Of a stretch of 50,473 nt of DNA, positions 1 to 8,151 are shown in pieces. The stretch's first letter is position 1; each line of letters starts with the position of its first letter. Where the stretch lies: the NCBI RefSeq assembly GCF_015207105.1, contig NZ_JADEXO010000037.1, positions 1 through 50,473 on the forward strand, in the 5' to 3' direction. A model generated the notes under the pieces. That model worked only from the letters and a program-made list of their open reading frames with translations, made no database searches and was not told where the DNA came from. The position numbers were made by a program, and so were the translations under genes. This DNA is from a cf. Phormidesmis sp. LEGE 11477 (GTDB lineage Bacteria > Cyanobacteriota > Cyanobacteriia > Phormidesmidales > Phormidesmidaceae).

Positions 1-1
1 G

Positions 2-367
2 CTATGGGAAACGGTAGCAGGTGAGATCACATCGGAGAAAGTAAGAAATGCGATCGCCCAGCTAAAGGACGCTGCCGACAGTATCAGCATGACTGGCGGC
101 TCGTGGACTAACGACAGAAGCTGGGTTGAAGGCTACAGCGATGTACTGACGCCAATGGAAGAGCTAAGCAATCAATTTCACCAAAAGATAGCTGCTACGG
201 GTGAGCCGCTTGAAGTGCTAAGAAAGCAGCTGCGTTACCGCGATGCGTTGCTTCATAACCTGTTGCTACAAACAAGCTGCTTTCGTTACTGGGGTCAAGG
301 CGGATGGACCGACTATGCCAAAGAGATATATCGCCGTGGACTCGCTATCTTAAAACACGACTTCTGA
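2..367 (+). CDS. C-terminal end of a probable GH57-type glycoside hydrolase (5'-truncated by window)
   Basis: The reading frame is open from base 2 without a required start, so about 121 residues of a longer protein are visible; an internal Met at base 89 is unlikely to be the start. The tail contains a run of aromatic and polar residues around 'TSCFRYWGQG' followed by 'WTDYAKEIYRRG', which I associate with the C-terminal helical region of cyanobacterial family-57 glycosidases (alpha-glucan-processing enzymes). The catalytic barrel lies outside the window, so the assignment rests on remembered family resemblance only. A gap of about 185 bases separates it from the next gene, which is on the same strand. 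Confidence 0.5.
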   Translation, partial: LWETVAGEITSEKVRNAIAQLKDAADSISMTGGSWTNDRSWVEGYSDVLTPMEELSNQFHQKIAATGEPLEVLRKQLRYRDALLHNLLLQTSCFRYWGQGGWTDYAKEIYRRGLAILKHDF

Positions 368-552
368 ACCCTCTATCTTCTGAACCCTTCATAATTTCCC
401 TGATAGTCCTCGCTAGATAGATATACCGCTGTCATCTCTCTTCGTGGCGCGCACAGTAGAGCCTGCCCTGTGAACGATGACTTCTGTCGCGATGTAGGCG
501 TACGCTGTAGGGCACTGTGCCACAGGCCAAACTATCAGATGACAAATATTAG

Positions 553-1380
553 ATGACAAAAGCAGAAACAAACGAGCGTCTTGTTCGCAAGTGGGTCTCT
601 AGCTATGCGCGATTTGGCTACGGTGCAAAAGGCATTATTTACGGAGGTACAGGGCTTCTGGCACTATCAGAAGCTTTTGATCTCACCGATGAAGGAGTTG
701 CTAGCTCTACCGGCGTCCTCAAAGCTATTGGAATCCAACCATTAGGTAAGGTGCTGGTCGTCCTGATTGCGTTTGGGTTGATGGGGTATGTCCTCTGGCG
801 CTTAATCCAAGCAGGTTGGGACCCAGAACACAGCGGTGGCAAAGGCTTCCCAGATATCGTACGGCGAATTGGCTATGGCTGTAGTGGATTGGTTTACGCC
901 AGTATTGCCTATAGCGTCGTAGAAATCCTGACAGAACAGCCTTCTGAAGCTAAAAAGAGTTTGGAGGATTGGGCGTACGAGATTATGGCCAGGCCCATAG
1001 GCAGACTGCTAGTTGGCGTGGTTGGCCTTGTCTTCTTTTGTATCGGCTGCTATTACTTTTACCGAGCAATCAAGGCTGAGTTTCGTAAACGCTTCAAGCG
1101 ACATCATATGAGCGATGCCGCCAAGACATGGGCTTCTATCATGGGTCGAGTTGGCATTGCCGCCCGAGGCGTCGTCTATGTGCTGATCGGTGCGTATGCA
1201 GTTGGCGCAGCTTGGCAGTTTGAGCCCGCAATGATTAAAACGACAGAAGAAGCGCTAGCTCTGTTTGATGACAATCCAACAGATGAGTGGATATTAGCGA
1301 TTCTAGGAATTGGATTTGTCGCCTACGCAATCCACATGGGATTTCAGGCGGTCTATCGCAGTATCGAGCCAATTGATTAA
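553..1380 (+). CDS. DUF1206 integral membrane protein
   Basis: This 275-residue membrane protein contains three tandem copies of the DUF1206 unit, each opening with a short Arg-Phe/Ile-Gly-Tyr/Ile-Gly/Ala-like motif (about residues 21, 99 and 195) and followed by two hydrophobic segments, six in total. The repeated 'RxGxxxxGxxY' pattern and the Trp-Arg pair after the second helix of the first unit are the family signature. DUF1206 proteins have no established biochemical role. A charged, Arg/Lys-rich loop near residues 170-190 suggests a cytoplasmic side. The gene converges on the PAP2 gene downstream, with a shared hairpin in the short gap. The ATG at 553 was chosen because it starts just before the first repeat. 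Confidence 0.85.
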   Translation: MTKAETNERLVRKWVSSYARFGYGAKGIIYGGTGLLALSEAFDLTDEGVASSTGVLKAIGIQPLGKVLVVLIAFGLMGYVLWRLIQAGWDPEHSGGKGFPDIVRRIGYGCSGLVYASIAYSVVEILTEQPSEAKKSLEDWAYEIMARPIGRLLVGVVGLVFFCIGCYYFYRAIKAEFRKRFKRHHMSDAAKTWASIMGRVGIAARGVVYVLIGAYAVGAAWQFEPAMIKTTEEALALFDDNPTDEWILAILGIGFVAYAIHMGFQAVYRSIEPID

Positions 1381-1391
1381 CCCTGACTCCG

Positions 1392-1410
1392 AAGCCTATT
1401 GAGTAGGCTT
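1392..1410. terminator. Hairpin between convergent genes, possible bidirectional terminator
   Basis: A 7-bp perfect stem (AAGCCTA / TAGGCTT) with a 5-base loop sits between the DUF1206 gene and the PAP2 gene, which converge here. It overlaps the stop codon of the PAP2 gene. There is no strong T-tract on either side, so its role as a terminator is inferred from position. Confidence 0.35.
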
Positions 1411-2166
1411 ATGCTTCGTAAATTCAAGCGCACGGTTCATAGCCACGATAACGGTAGTTAGCCACAGCAATCCCACGAACCAACCCGCTAGAACATCGCT
1501 AGGCCAATGAGCCCCTAACGCCAGCCTAGATAGGGAGATTAATCCTATCCAGACAATGGCAAAGAGTATGGAGACTACTTTCTCGATAGGATTGCGCGAA
1601 GAGCGAAACCATAGATAGAACAGCAGGCCATACATCGTGACCGAGACAACAACGTGGCCGGAAGGGAAGGAATGTAGACTAGGAGCAGCGATACCATTGG
1701 CGATAAGATCGGGGCGATCGCGGCTCCACATTCCCCAGCTAATCCACACCAGTGCGAACTGTCCGATATAAGTTGCTACTACGGTGGCAGCGACTACTGG
1801 CTTGCGAAACCAGGCTGTCAGTACGGTAAAGGTAAAAAACACTGGTAGCATACCCACCAGATTTCCAGGAGACTCCCAAGTGACGCCTTTTGAAAAAGAT
1901 AGCGGGGAATAGTCGCGCATCTTCAAGAGCCATGCTTCGTCCCAAGCTTGCAGACCCGTATCTACCTGGCGCATGGCAATCGAGGTCAGGCCGTAGACAA
2001 TCAGTGAGCTCACGCCCAGACCAATCACTAACGTTTTCCACCAGTTGGCCCAGGTTCCTGGCGGCAGCGCACTACTCTCTTTCCAAAAGCGCTGTGCGAT
2101 CGCAGCTATTCCAGCGGGCACGACTGTTTTACTCTTCGGCTCTCTCATTTCACACAAACATTCCAC
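1396..2166 (-). CDS. PAP2-family membrane phosphatase
   Basis: This integral membrane protein belongs to the PAP2 (type 2 phosphatidic acid phosphatase) superfamily, which dephosphorylates lipid phosphates or isoprenyl diphosphates such as undecaprenyl diphosphate. The three catalytic motifs are visible in order: 'SRDRP' (a K/SxxxxxxRP variant), 'PSLHSFPSGH' (PSGH), and 'SRLALGAHWPSDVLAGW' (SRxxxxxHxxxD). About six hydrophobic segments surround them. The first ATG (2166) gives 256 residues; an in-frame ATG seven codons in (2148) is an equally plausible start because no clear ribosome site separates them. The exact substrate cannot be read from sequence. Confidence 0.85.
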   Translation of the reverse strand: MECLCEMREPKSKTVVPAGIAAIAQRFWKESSALPPGTWANWWKTLVIGLGVSSLIVYGLTSIAMRQVDTGLQAWDEAWLLKMRDYSPLSFSKGVTWESPGNLVGMLPVFFTFTVLTAWFRKPVVAATVVATYIGQFALVWISWGMWSRDRPDLIANGIAAPSLHSFPSGHVVVSVTMYGLLFYLWFRSSRNPIEKVVSILFAIVWIGLISLSRLALGAHWPSDVLAGWFVGLLWLTTVIVAMNRALEFTKHKPTQ

Positions 2167-2309
2167 ACGGACAGCTCATACAGACACTTCGACTGAAAAT
2201 CAGCCGATATGACTGGTCTACTTTGCCCATGAGAGGGTTGAGCAAACATCTGTCGAACGGTGGGAATCTGTATCTTTAGCTACAGAAGCTAGAGAATAAG
2301 GAACTAAAT

Positions 2310-3074
2310 CTACGAAGCTAAAGCCATATTCATCCGACTCAAGAATGCCTGCAATCGCTCACTGTTTGGATTCGTCAGCACTTTGCGAGGATCGCCTTCT
2401 TCTTCGACTCGGCCTTTATTGAGGAAGATAACTCGATTGGCAACTTCTCTAGCGAACTGCATCTCGTGAGTAACAACAATCATAGTCATGCCTTCTTTGG
2501 CAAGCTGCTGCATCACCAACAGGACTTCGCCGACTAGCTCAGGATCTAATGCGCTAGTCGGTTCGTCAAATAGAAGGATCTCGGGCTTCATACAAAGAGC
2601 ACGGGCGATCGCAACTCGTTGTTTCTGTCCACCAGAAAGCTGATCGGGATAGGCATCTACTTTCTCGCTAAGGCCGACTTTATCCAGATAAAAGCGAGCA
2701 GTTTCTCGACTCTCACTTTTTGAGAGATCCTGCACTTTTTGGGGAGCAAGGCACAGATTTTCGAGTACGGAAAGGTGAGGAAACAGGTTGAACTGTTGAA
2801 AGACCATGCCAACTTGGGCTCTAAGTTCTAGCAAGCGGCGACGGCTTAGGTTTGCTGGGGATAAGTCGATACTGTTGACAATCAAACGACCACCCGTGAT
2901 TGTTTCCAAGCGATTGAAGCAGCGCAGTAGCGTACTTTTGCCACAGCCGGACGATCCAATAATTGAGACGACTTCACCCTTGTTGATCTGACAATCGATG
3001 CCGCGTAGAACCTCTAGCTCGCCAAAGCTTTTTTGGAGATTATTGCTGATGATGGCTGGAATCGGCTCTGACAT
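2310..3074 (-). CDS. Polar amino-acid ABC transporter ATP-binding protein (GlnQ/HisP type)
   Basis: The 254-residue protein is a full-length importer ATPase of the polar amino-acid class. It has a Walker A motif at residues 40-48 (GSSGCGKST), a Q-loop ('VFQQFNLFPH', typical of the GlnQ/HisP subfamily), the LSGGQKQR signature, a Walker B with 'LLFDEPTSALD', and the switch histidine in 'VVTHEMQFA'. It energises import of an amino acid together with the binding protein and permease that lie just upstream on the opposite strand (3360-4930). Having the ATPase divergent from its partners is unusual, since these three genes are commonly one operon, but the lack of any other transporter gene nearby makes the pairing likely. 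Confidence 0.92.
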   Translation of the reverse strand: MSEPIPAIISNNLQKSFGELEVLRGIDCQINKGEVVSIIGSSGCGKSTLLRCFNRLETITGGRLIVNSIDLSPANLSRRRLLELRAQVGMVFQQFNLFPHLSVLENLCLAPQKVQDLSKSESRETARFYLDKVGLSEKVDAYPDQLSGGQKQRVAIARALCMKPEILLFDEPTSALDPELVGEVLLVMQQLAKEGMTMIVVTHEMQFAREVANRVIFLNKGRVEEEGDPRKVLTNPNSERLQAFLSRMNMALAS

Positions 3075-3359
3075 TACAATACTCCGTCAACAAGACAATC
3101 AGTCGATAGAACACAGCCTAACATTCTGCATTCTGGTTGCAATGTTCATCCTCAACATGCTTAAGGACAGTGTCTGCTTGGATATGGGTGACGATGCTAG
3201 AACGCTAACGTAGTAAAGCTAATGTATTTAGAGCCGACAAATTAGCCTACAGGTAGAAATGCTAATACGCCGTGTTTTCTTAGGTAACATTTGCAACGGT
3301 TCTAATGCACAGGCACGAGATAATAGGTTATTCAATTTTTTTGAGTGGACTCATTGACG
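3075..3359. promoter_or_regulatory. Divergent intergenic region between the two halves of an ABC transporter
   Basis: This 285-base region separates the minus-strand ATPase gene from the plus-strand binding-protein gene and must hold both promoters. I looked for an NtcA site (GTA-N8-TAC) because such transporters are often nitrogen-controlled. The closest string, near 3210-3225, lacks the second half-site, so I do not call one. No ORF here is convincing. Confidence 0.4.
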
Positions 3360-4166
3360 ATGAAAATTACACGCTCTGCTTTCTTAAGAAATACAGCGTT
3401 AGGGCTTTGTGCTGCGGGGATTTTATCCGCCTGCGGTGGTGGGACGACCGAAAATACAGATACCGAAACAGTAGGTGATGGTAGCAGCGACGTTTGGACG
3501 GTTGGATCTGAAGCAGGATTTCCGCCTTTTGAGTTTGTCGGCGATGATGGGGAGCTTGATGGATTTGATATTGATTTGTTTAAAGCGATTGGTGAAAAGT
3601 CGGGGAAAACTATCGAGTTTGAAAATTTGCCTTTTGATAGCCTAATTCCAGCGTTGCAAGGTGGCACGATTGATGCGGCAATTAGCGGTATGACGATTAC
3701 TGAAGAGCGTGAGGAAACGGTTGATTTTTCAGATCCTTACTTCGATGCGGGATTGGCGATCGCAGTCCAAGAAAGCACCACAGACATCAATTCTCTCGAT
3801 GATTTGGAAGGTAAGAGGATCGCAGTCCAGATTGGCACAACTGGCGCGGATACTGCCAACAGTGTGCCGAACGCTGAGGTCACGACGTTTGAGAACGCGC
3901 CGTTGGCATTACAGGAACTTGCCAATGGAAATGTAGACGCAGTGATTAACGATGCACCGGCGACTTTGGATGCGATCGCAACAGGTAATATTCCTAGCAT
4001 CACCGTAGTTGGCGAGCTGCTCACAGAAGAATCCTACGGTATCGCAATGCCAGACGGATCGGAGAATGTAGAGATCGTTAATACTGCGCTGGCAGAGATT
4101 AAAGCCGATGGGACCTACGCAGAGCTGTATCGAAAGTGGTTCGACGCAGAGCCGCCTGCTGAGTAG
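3360..4166 (+). CDS. Amino-acid ABC transporter substrate-binding lipoprotein
   Basis: This is the periplasmic binding component of a polar amino-acid importer. From the ATG at 3360 the protein is 268 residues, with a basic start, a hydrophobic stretch and a lipobox 'LSAC' giving Cys25 as the lipid-modified residue. A GTG 15 bases upstream would add five residues and spoil the signal peptide. The mature part has the family-3 solute-binding pattern: 'GSEAGFPPFEF', 'GFDIDLFKAIGEKSG', 'FDSLIPALQGGTIDAAISGMTITEER', 'VDFSDPYFDAGL', and a hinge-region 'IGTTGA'. The Asp in 'FDIDL' and the Arg in 'TEEREE' are the usual ligand contacts for the amino and carboxyl groups. Partners are the permease downstream and the divergent ATPase. 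Confidence 0.92.
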   Translation: MKITRSAFLRNTALGLCAAGILSACGGGTTENTDTETVGDGSSDVWTVGSEAGFPPFEFVGDDGELDGFDIDLFKAIGEKSGKTIEFENLPFDSLIPALQGGTIDAAISGMTITEEREETVDFSDPYFDAGLAIAVQESTTDINSLDDLEGKRIAVQIGTTGADTANSVPNAEVTTFENAPLALQELANGNVDAVINDAPATLDAIATGNIPSITVVGELLTEESYGIAMPDGSENVEIVNTALAEIKADGTYAELYRKWFDAEPPAE

Positions 4167-4189
4167 TCCTTGTTTAGCAGAATCTAGCA

Positions 4190-4216
4190 GATACGTTCTA
4201 TGGCTGGTAACGTATC
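4190..4216 (+). promoter_or_regulatory. Intercistronic stem-loop between binding protein and permease
   Basis: A perfect 8-bp stem (GATACGTT / AACGTATC) with an 11-base loop lies in the 90-base gap between the binding-protein and permease genes, followed after a few bases by a short T-rich stretch. Hairpins here commonly protect the upstream mRNA or terminate part of transcription, so that the binding protein is made in excess over the membrane subunit. That role is inferred. Confidence 0.5.
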
Positions 4217-4255
4217 TCAAAATCTTTTTAGCCTGACCTTTTTGGAGTTCTACCG

Positions 4256-4930
4256 TTGGATAAATCACTCGACGTGATTCTTGAGGCGTTGCCTGTTCTG
4301 CTAGATGGGGCACTAGTTACCATCCAGCTCACAGCCGCTGCAACCTTCTTTGGCGCTATTGGAGGGACTGCTTTAGGCATTGCCAGACTCTCAAAAATAG
4401 GCATGCTGCGACTGCTTTCTAGAATTTATATTGATTTTTTCAGAGGTACGCCGCTACTCGTTCAGCTGCTGATTATCTATTTTGGTATTCCCGCACTTGT
4501 CCAGTCCCTTGGCATTAGCTTCAGTATGGACAGGGGTATTGCCGCTGTTTTAGGACTCAGCCTCAATGCATCTGCCTATCTGGCAGAAATTGTAAGAGCA
4601 GGTATTCAGTCAATTGAAGCCGGTCAGAAAGAAGCTTCCGAATCACTAGGTCTAAGCCCTACGCAAACGATGCGCTATGTTGTGTTTCCGCAGGCGCTGC
4701 GAAGAATGATTCCACCTTTGGGCAATGAGTTCATCATTCTGCTCAAAGACACCAGCCTAGTTACGATCATCGGCTATGAGGAGTTGCTAAATCAAGGACG
4801 ACTGATCGTAGCTAGAAACTTTCGCGGCTTTGAAATTTACATTACGGTTGCTTTAATTTATCTGCTGCTGACTATTGTAGCTTCGCAGGTATTTTCTCTG
4901 CTGGAGCGCAAAATGAATCCAACGTCATGA
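4256..4930 (+). CDS. Polar amino-acid ABC transporter permease
   Basis: The 224-residue protein is an inner-membrane permease of the His/Glu/Gln/Arg/opine family. It has about five hydrophobic segments, the N-terminal 'LPVLLDGALVTIQLTAAA' helix, 'DFFRGTPLLVQLLIIYFGIP', and the cytoplasmic EAA loop ('ESLGLSPTQTMRYVVFPQALRRMIPPLGNEFI') that docks on the ATPase. The start is a TTG at 4256, supported by a GGAG ribosome site about 8 bases upstream and by the good fit to family length; no ATG is suitably placed. It works with the lipoprotein just upstream and the divergent ATPase at 2310-3074. Confidence 0.92.
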   Translation: MDKSLDVILEALPVLLDGALVTIQLTAAATFFGAIGGTALGIARLSKIGMLRLLSRIYIDFFRGTPLLVQLLIIYFGIPALVQSLGISFSMDRGIAAVLGLSLNASAYLAEIVRAGIQSIEAGQKEASESLGLSPTQTMRYVVFPQALRRMIPPLGNEFIILLKDTSLVTIIGYEELLNQGRLIVARNFRGFEIYITVALIYLLLTIVASQVFSLLERKMNPTS

Positions 4931-4957
4931 CAACTGCTAGCTGAGACACGAGCTGTA

Positions 4958-5389
4958 ATGGGTCAAAGTTTCCCGAAGGTCAAAATTATTGCGGTAGGCA
5001 AAGTAAAAAAGTCTTGGCTAAAAGAAGGAATTACCCTATACGCCAAGCGTCTACCTGAAGTTGAAATTGTAGAAATCAAAGATAGCAATAAAGAGAAAGA
5101 AGCCAATAAACTGCTGAGCATGATCAGCGCTCAAGATCGTCTAGTTGTGATGACGGAGTATGGCAAAGCGTACGATTCCTTAACATTCGCTCAGTGGCTA
5201 GGCCAGGAAGCCTTTGGTAGTTTGGTGCTGTTTATTGGCGGGCCAGAAGGGGTGTGCGATCGCCTGAAAAAGTATCCAATGGTCAGCCTCTCTGCCATGA
5301 CCTTCCCGCACGAAATCGCCAGACTGTTGCTGCTAGAGCAGCTGTACCGGGCAAAGACAATTTTGAATAACGGCAGCTATCACAAGTGA
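4958..5389 (+). CDS. rlmH: 23S rRNA (pseudouridine-1915 N3) methyltransferase RlmH
   Basis: RlmH is a small SPOUT-fold enzyme that uses S-adenosylmethionine to methylate pseudouridine 1915 in helix 69 of 23S rRNA on assembled 70S ribosomes. The 143-residue length is close to the family norm of about 155. Visible signatures are the N-terminal strand 'VKIIAVGKVKKSW', the knot-forming 'LFIGGPEGVCD', and the C-terminal 'SLSAMTFPHEIARLLLLEQLYRA' with 'HK' near the end. It starts 27 bases after the permease stop, so the two may share a transcript, though no functional link is known. In staphylococci the end of this gene is the SCC integration site; nothing similar is seen here. Confidence 0.95.
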   Translation: MGQSFPKVKIIAVGKVKKSWLKEGITLYAKRLPEVEIVEIKDSNKEKEANKLLSMISAQDRLVVMTEYGKAYDSLTFAQWLGQEAFGSLVLFIGGPEGVCDRLKKYPMVSLSAMTFPHEIARLLLLEQLYRAKTILNNGSYHK

Positions 5390-5569
5390 ACCAAATTTTG
5401 TTGAGTAAGTCGCTTGATGACGGGGTGGGTTCAGTCGTATGCAAGCTGATTGAGGGGAAATGCTTTCTGTTTTTCTAACGAGTCTTTTAGAAATCGTATT
5501 TTTGCTTTGATACGTTTTGTTTGGCTGTCGTCTATTTTCTGAAGAAACTTCAATGCTCTTTTGCTGAAC

Positions 5570-5800
5570 TCAACCTTCATCGGCTAGCCAGCCAGTCATA
5601 TCGATAAAATCATCGGCGTCATAGTCTGAGGGGCAACCAGACATTTGATCAATTTCGGCTTGTTCAGCATCACTTACTTCAGGAATAAATGACTGCCATA
5701 GCCCAAACCATTCCTCTTTCAACACCTCTCGGACGCTTTCCTTTATCAAGGACTTCAGAATTTGAATATCTACAGTGACAGGTGTATTTGCCATAGTCAA
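5570..5800 (-). CDS. Small acidic hypothetical protein
   Basis: A 76-residue protein (74 if the second Met at 5794 is used) with a helical N-terminal part ('LIKESVREVLKEEWF', a pattern shared by several small cyanobacterial proteins) and a strongly acidic C-terminal half containing 'DYDADDFIDMTGWL'. I recognise the general pattern as a small family of cyanobacterial proteins, sometimes located next to toxin genes, but no toxin-like partner is adjacent. It converges on rlmH; the 180-base gap between them holds no clear terminator. Function unknown. Confidence 0.6.
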   Translation of the reverse strand: MTMANTPVTVDIQILKSLIKESVREVLKEEWFGLWQSFIPEVSDAEQAEIDQMSGCPSDYDADDFIDMTGWLADEG

Positions 5801-5910
5801 AGAGCCAATTATTAGATGTGAGCCAATCGCCTACACTATCTTAGCCTTGGTCTACTTAGCCTTTTGAAGGCTTTGCCAATCTTGTATCACTACACTGAAA
5901 TATGCTCGCA

Positions 5911-7776
5911 TTAAACGCTCGCAACGTTCACAAAGCTTGAATCTTCAGCAGAATTCTCTGATTCCGACTCAAATTCTTCCGAGTCATCATCCTCTTCTTC
6001 AAAGCTCTCTTGGCTGAGCGTCATCGCCCGACTCAGCCAGTGCTCGTCTAGCTTGCAAATGAGGCGAGCGTTGTTATATGCCTGACGCATCGTCAGAATA
6101 GTATGACCAATGTAGGTGCCAGAATCAGACTGACGAGCAACGATGGCGCAGTCAGCGATGTCTTCTTCGACTAGGCAGATAGGCAGCAGTAAATCAATGC
6201 TGTTGAGGGTGGGATAGTAAGTGGGAACAGCAGTTTTATAGTTGATCTGGGTTTTGATCAACGTGCGGCTAAGCGCCTCGGACAGGCGGTTGACCAAGTT
6301 TCGATAGGCAATAGGATCGGCGTCTAGTGCCTCGGCGAAGGCTTTTTTGTAGGCGTGGAACTGGGTGCCGTTTAGGGCTGTCGTATCGAGCGGAATGAAG
6401 TTGGCGGGAGCGTGTTCGGCGATGAACGCACAGGGAAGGCGCTCCATGTTGTCTTTGATGATGTGCGGCCAGTCGACTTTCGGCGGGCCAGCAGCAAGAT
6501 CGTAGAAGGCTTTGGACGGATCTTTGAGGTAGTTGGCAGCGGTAGGCAGATGGTTGAAGTGGGCAACAAGCTTTTTGCCAGCAGCGGCTTCACCGGGGAT
6601 ACAGAATGTAAGATCCCAGACTTGGGCATTGGTAGGATAGGGGCTTAGCAGCGCATAGATAGGGCGCAGCAGGCGATCGAGCAAGCCGGTATTGAAGGAT
6701 TTGAACTCGCCGTTAGGGCTATCGACCACTTTACGTTCGTGCTGCAGGCGAATGAAGGTATAGCGCAAATAGCTTTTGAGGATGGGATAGGCAAAGTCGT
6801 CTGGTGGGTTAGCGCCGAAGTACCAAGACTCGGGCAAAGCGATCGCAGCTAACTCACTCACTTTTTGGTTCAGCACATCGGGTGAGAATCCGGCAAAGGG
6901 CGAGATGTGAATGATCTTCTGACGCTGAGGCTTCGGCCTAATAACAGGACGAGGAGGTCTGCGTTTAGGGGGTGAGGTCAGCTTTAGCGAACTGACAGAT
7001 CCTAAGCCGCTGGGCGCTGAGCCGTTGTGGTTTAGAGATGCGATTGTACGCAGATAGTCTGTATCTTCTAGCTTGAATTCGATTGGGGCTGAGCCGCTCT
7101 CTAGGAAGGTTTTGAAGTTTGCAAAACCGTACGTTTGTAGAGAAAAGCCGGGATTTTTATCAAAAATTGACTGCTTGAGGCTATCAATATGTACCCAGTC
7201 TGAATCGGAATAGGGGGCGATCGCCTCTAAAATCATCGCCTTCATATCTATGAGCGGACGGACATAGTAAGCAGGGGCCGCTTCAGGCTTTTCGACGCGA
7301 TCTAAAACGACTAGATCGGGCACAGCCTCTAATAAATAGATCAGCTTCGTGAAGTTGTACTTCCTGTAGGTGAACGAACTATCCTGCCTTCTAAGTAGGG
7401 AAGCAAACTGCCCAGCGTGCATTCGAGGCTTGGGCATAGCGCAGGTAGCTCGGTAGATCAGCCGCCTTAGCGCTGGGGCAACATCCGATGAAACAGCCAC
7501 AGACACAGGGGATGCAGGCGCGGCGTTTGATTCAGGTTGAAGGGCAGGCTGCGTACCTAGACGTTGCGTGCCTAGATGTTGCGTGCCTAGATTAGGTGCG
7601 ATCGTATCGTCTTGCGATCGCTTAGGCTCAGATCCCTTTACAGACTGAGCTTTTGCGAGACGTTGCTGCCTAGATCGCTGATTTGCCGATTGGCTATTGT
7701 TGCGCTGAGTAGAAGCAGAATCTAACCGGAAAAGGCGTTTTAAGAATCGAAAAAGAGACGCGAATAAAGAACTCAT
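5911..7776 (-). CDS. Tandem LOTUS/OST-HTH plus DUF3825 protein, predicted RNA-binding
   Basis: This 621-residue protein has a recognisable domain layout. After a basic, Gln/Arg/Ser-rich disordered N-terminus (about 1-90) come two winged-helix units of the OST-HTH/LOTUS type (about 95-155 and 170-240). Each ends in the typical aromatic-Gly/Asn-Phe turn: 'FTYRKYNFTKLIYLLE' and 'FSLQTYGFANFKTFLE'. A basic Pro-rich linker follows, then a large C-terminal domain (about 290-590) with the DUF3825 pattern: 'LPESWYFG', 'FNTGLLDRLLRPIYAL' and 'HIIKDNMERLP'. The final 30 residues are very acidic. LOTUS domains bind RNA in the cases studied; DUF3825 has been noted alongside them, but its activity is unknown. 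The gene stands alone and diverges from gltX. Confidence 0.8.
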   Translation of the reverse strand: MSSLFASLFRFLKRLFRLDSASTQRNNSQSANQRSRQQRLAKAQSVKGSEPKRSQDDTIAPNLGTQHLGTQRLGTQPALQPESNAAPASPVSVAVSSDVAPALRRLIYRATCAMPKPRMHAGQFASLLRRQDSSFTYRKYNFTKLIYLLEAVPDLVVLDRVEKPEAAPAYYVRPLIDMKAMILEAIAPYSDSDWVHIDSLKQSIFDKNPGFSLQTYGFANFKTFLESGSAPIEFKLEDTDYLRTIASLNHNGSAPSGLGSVSSLKLTSPPKRRPPRPVIRPKPQRQKIIHISPFAGFSPDVLNQKVSELAAIALPESWYFGANPPDDFAYPILKSYLRYTFIRLQHERKVVDSPNGEFKSFNTGLLDRLLRPIYALLSPYPTNAQVWDLTFCIPGEAAAGKKLVAHFNHLPTAANYLKDPSKAFYDLAAGPPKVDWPHIIKDNMERLPCAFIAEHAPANFIPLDTTALNGTQFHAYKKAFAEALDADPIAYRNLVNRLSEALSRTLIKTQINYKTAVPTYYPTLNSIDLLLPICLVEEDIADCAIVARQSDSGTYIGHTILTMRQAYNNARLICKLDEHWLSRAMTLSQESFEEEDDDSEEFESESENSAEDSSFVNVASV

Positions 7777-8151
7777 CGAGAGAAGGTGGTCGGCTGATAA
7801 TAGCGCTCAAATACCCAGAGCATATTTCTATGGCTATGTCTGTTGTAAGGTCTGTCAAAGAATGCATCCTGTTAAAAAATGCAACAGTAACTGCCTTATT
7901 GCTAACACATTCATAAAAATTTGGTATGCCTTCGGGGCAAAGAATGCGTTACACCTATGCGAACTGCCGATATTGACTGCCAATATTACTATCAACGTTG
8001 GTCGAGCCGATAGCTAACCGACAGATGGGTGGACCAGTAGCTAATCGAGCTCCGCAGCTCGCTACAATAAGTGCTGACTTGGAAGTGCTGATTTAGCAAT
8101 AGCTTCTCCGTTCACCGAGCCGCCTCAACTTATCAACACTCACTAATTCAT
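7777..8151. other. 375-base gene-free divergent region upstream of gltX
   Basis: No credible gene lies here. The stretch holds the divergent promoters of the LOTUS/DUF3825 gene and gltX. A GAGCT/AGCTC hairpin at about 8047-8060 is followed at once by TACAAT (8063-8068), a possible -10 box about 85 bases before gltX, but no convincing -35 box accompanies it. Confidence 0.35.

Noticed and set aside
3195-3230. NtcA site before the binding-protein gene
   Set aside because: A GTA triplet is followed at the right distance by GTA, not TAC.
4958-5400. SCC-like insertion at rlmH
   Set aside because: No recombinase genes, direct repeats or foreign-looking DNA follow the gene.
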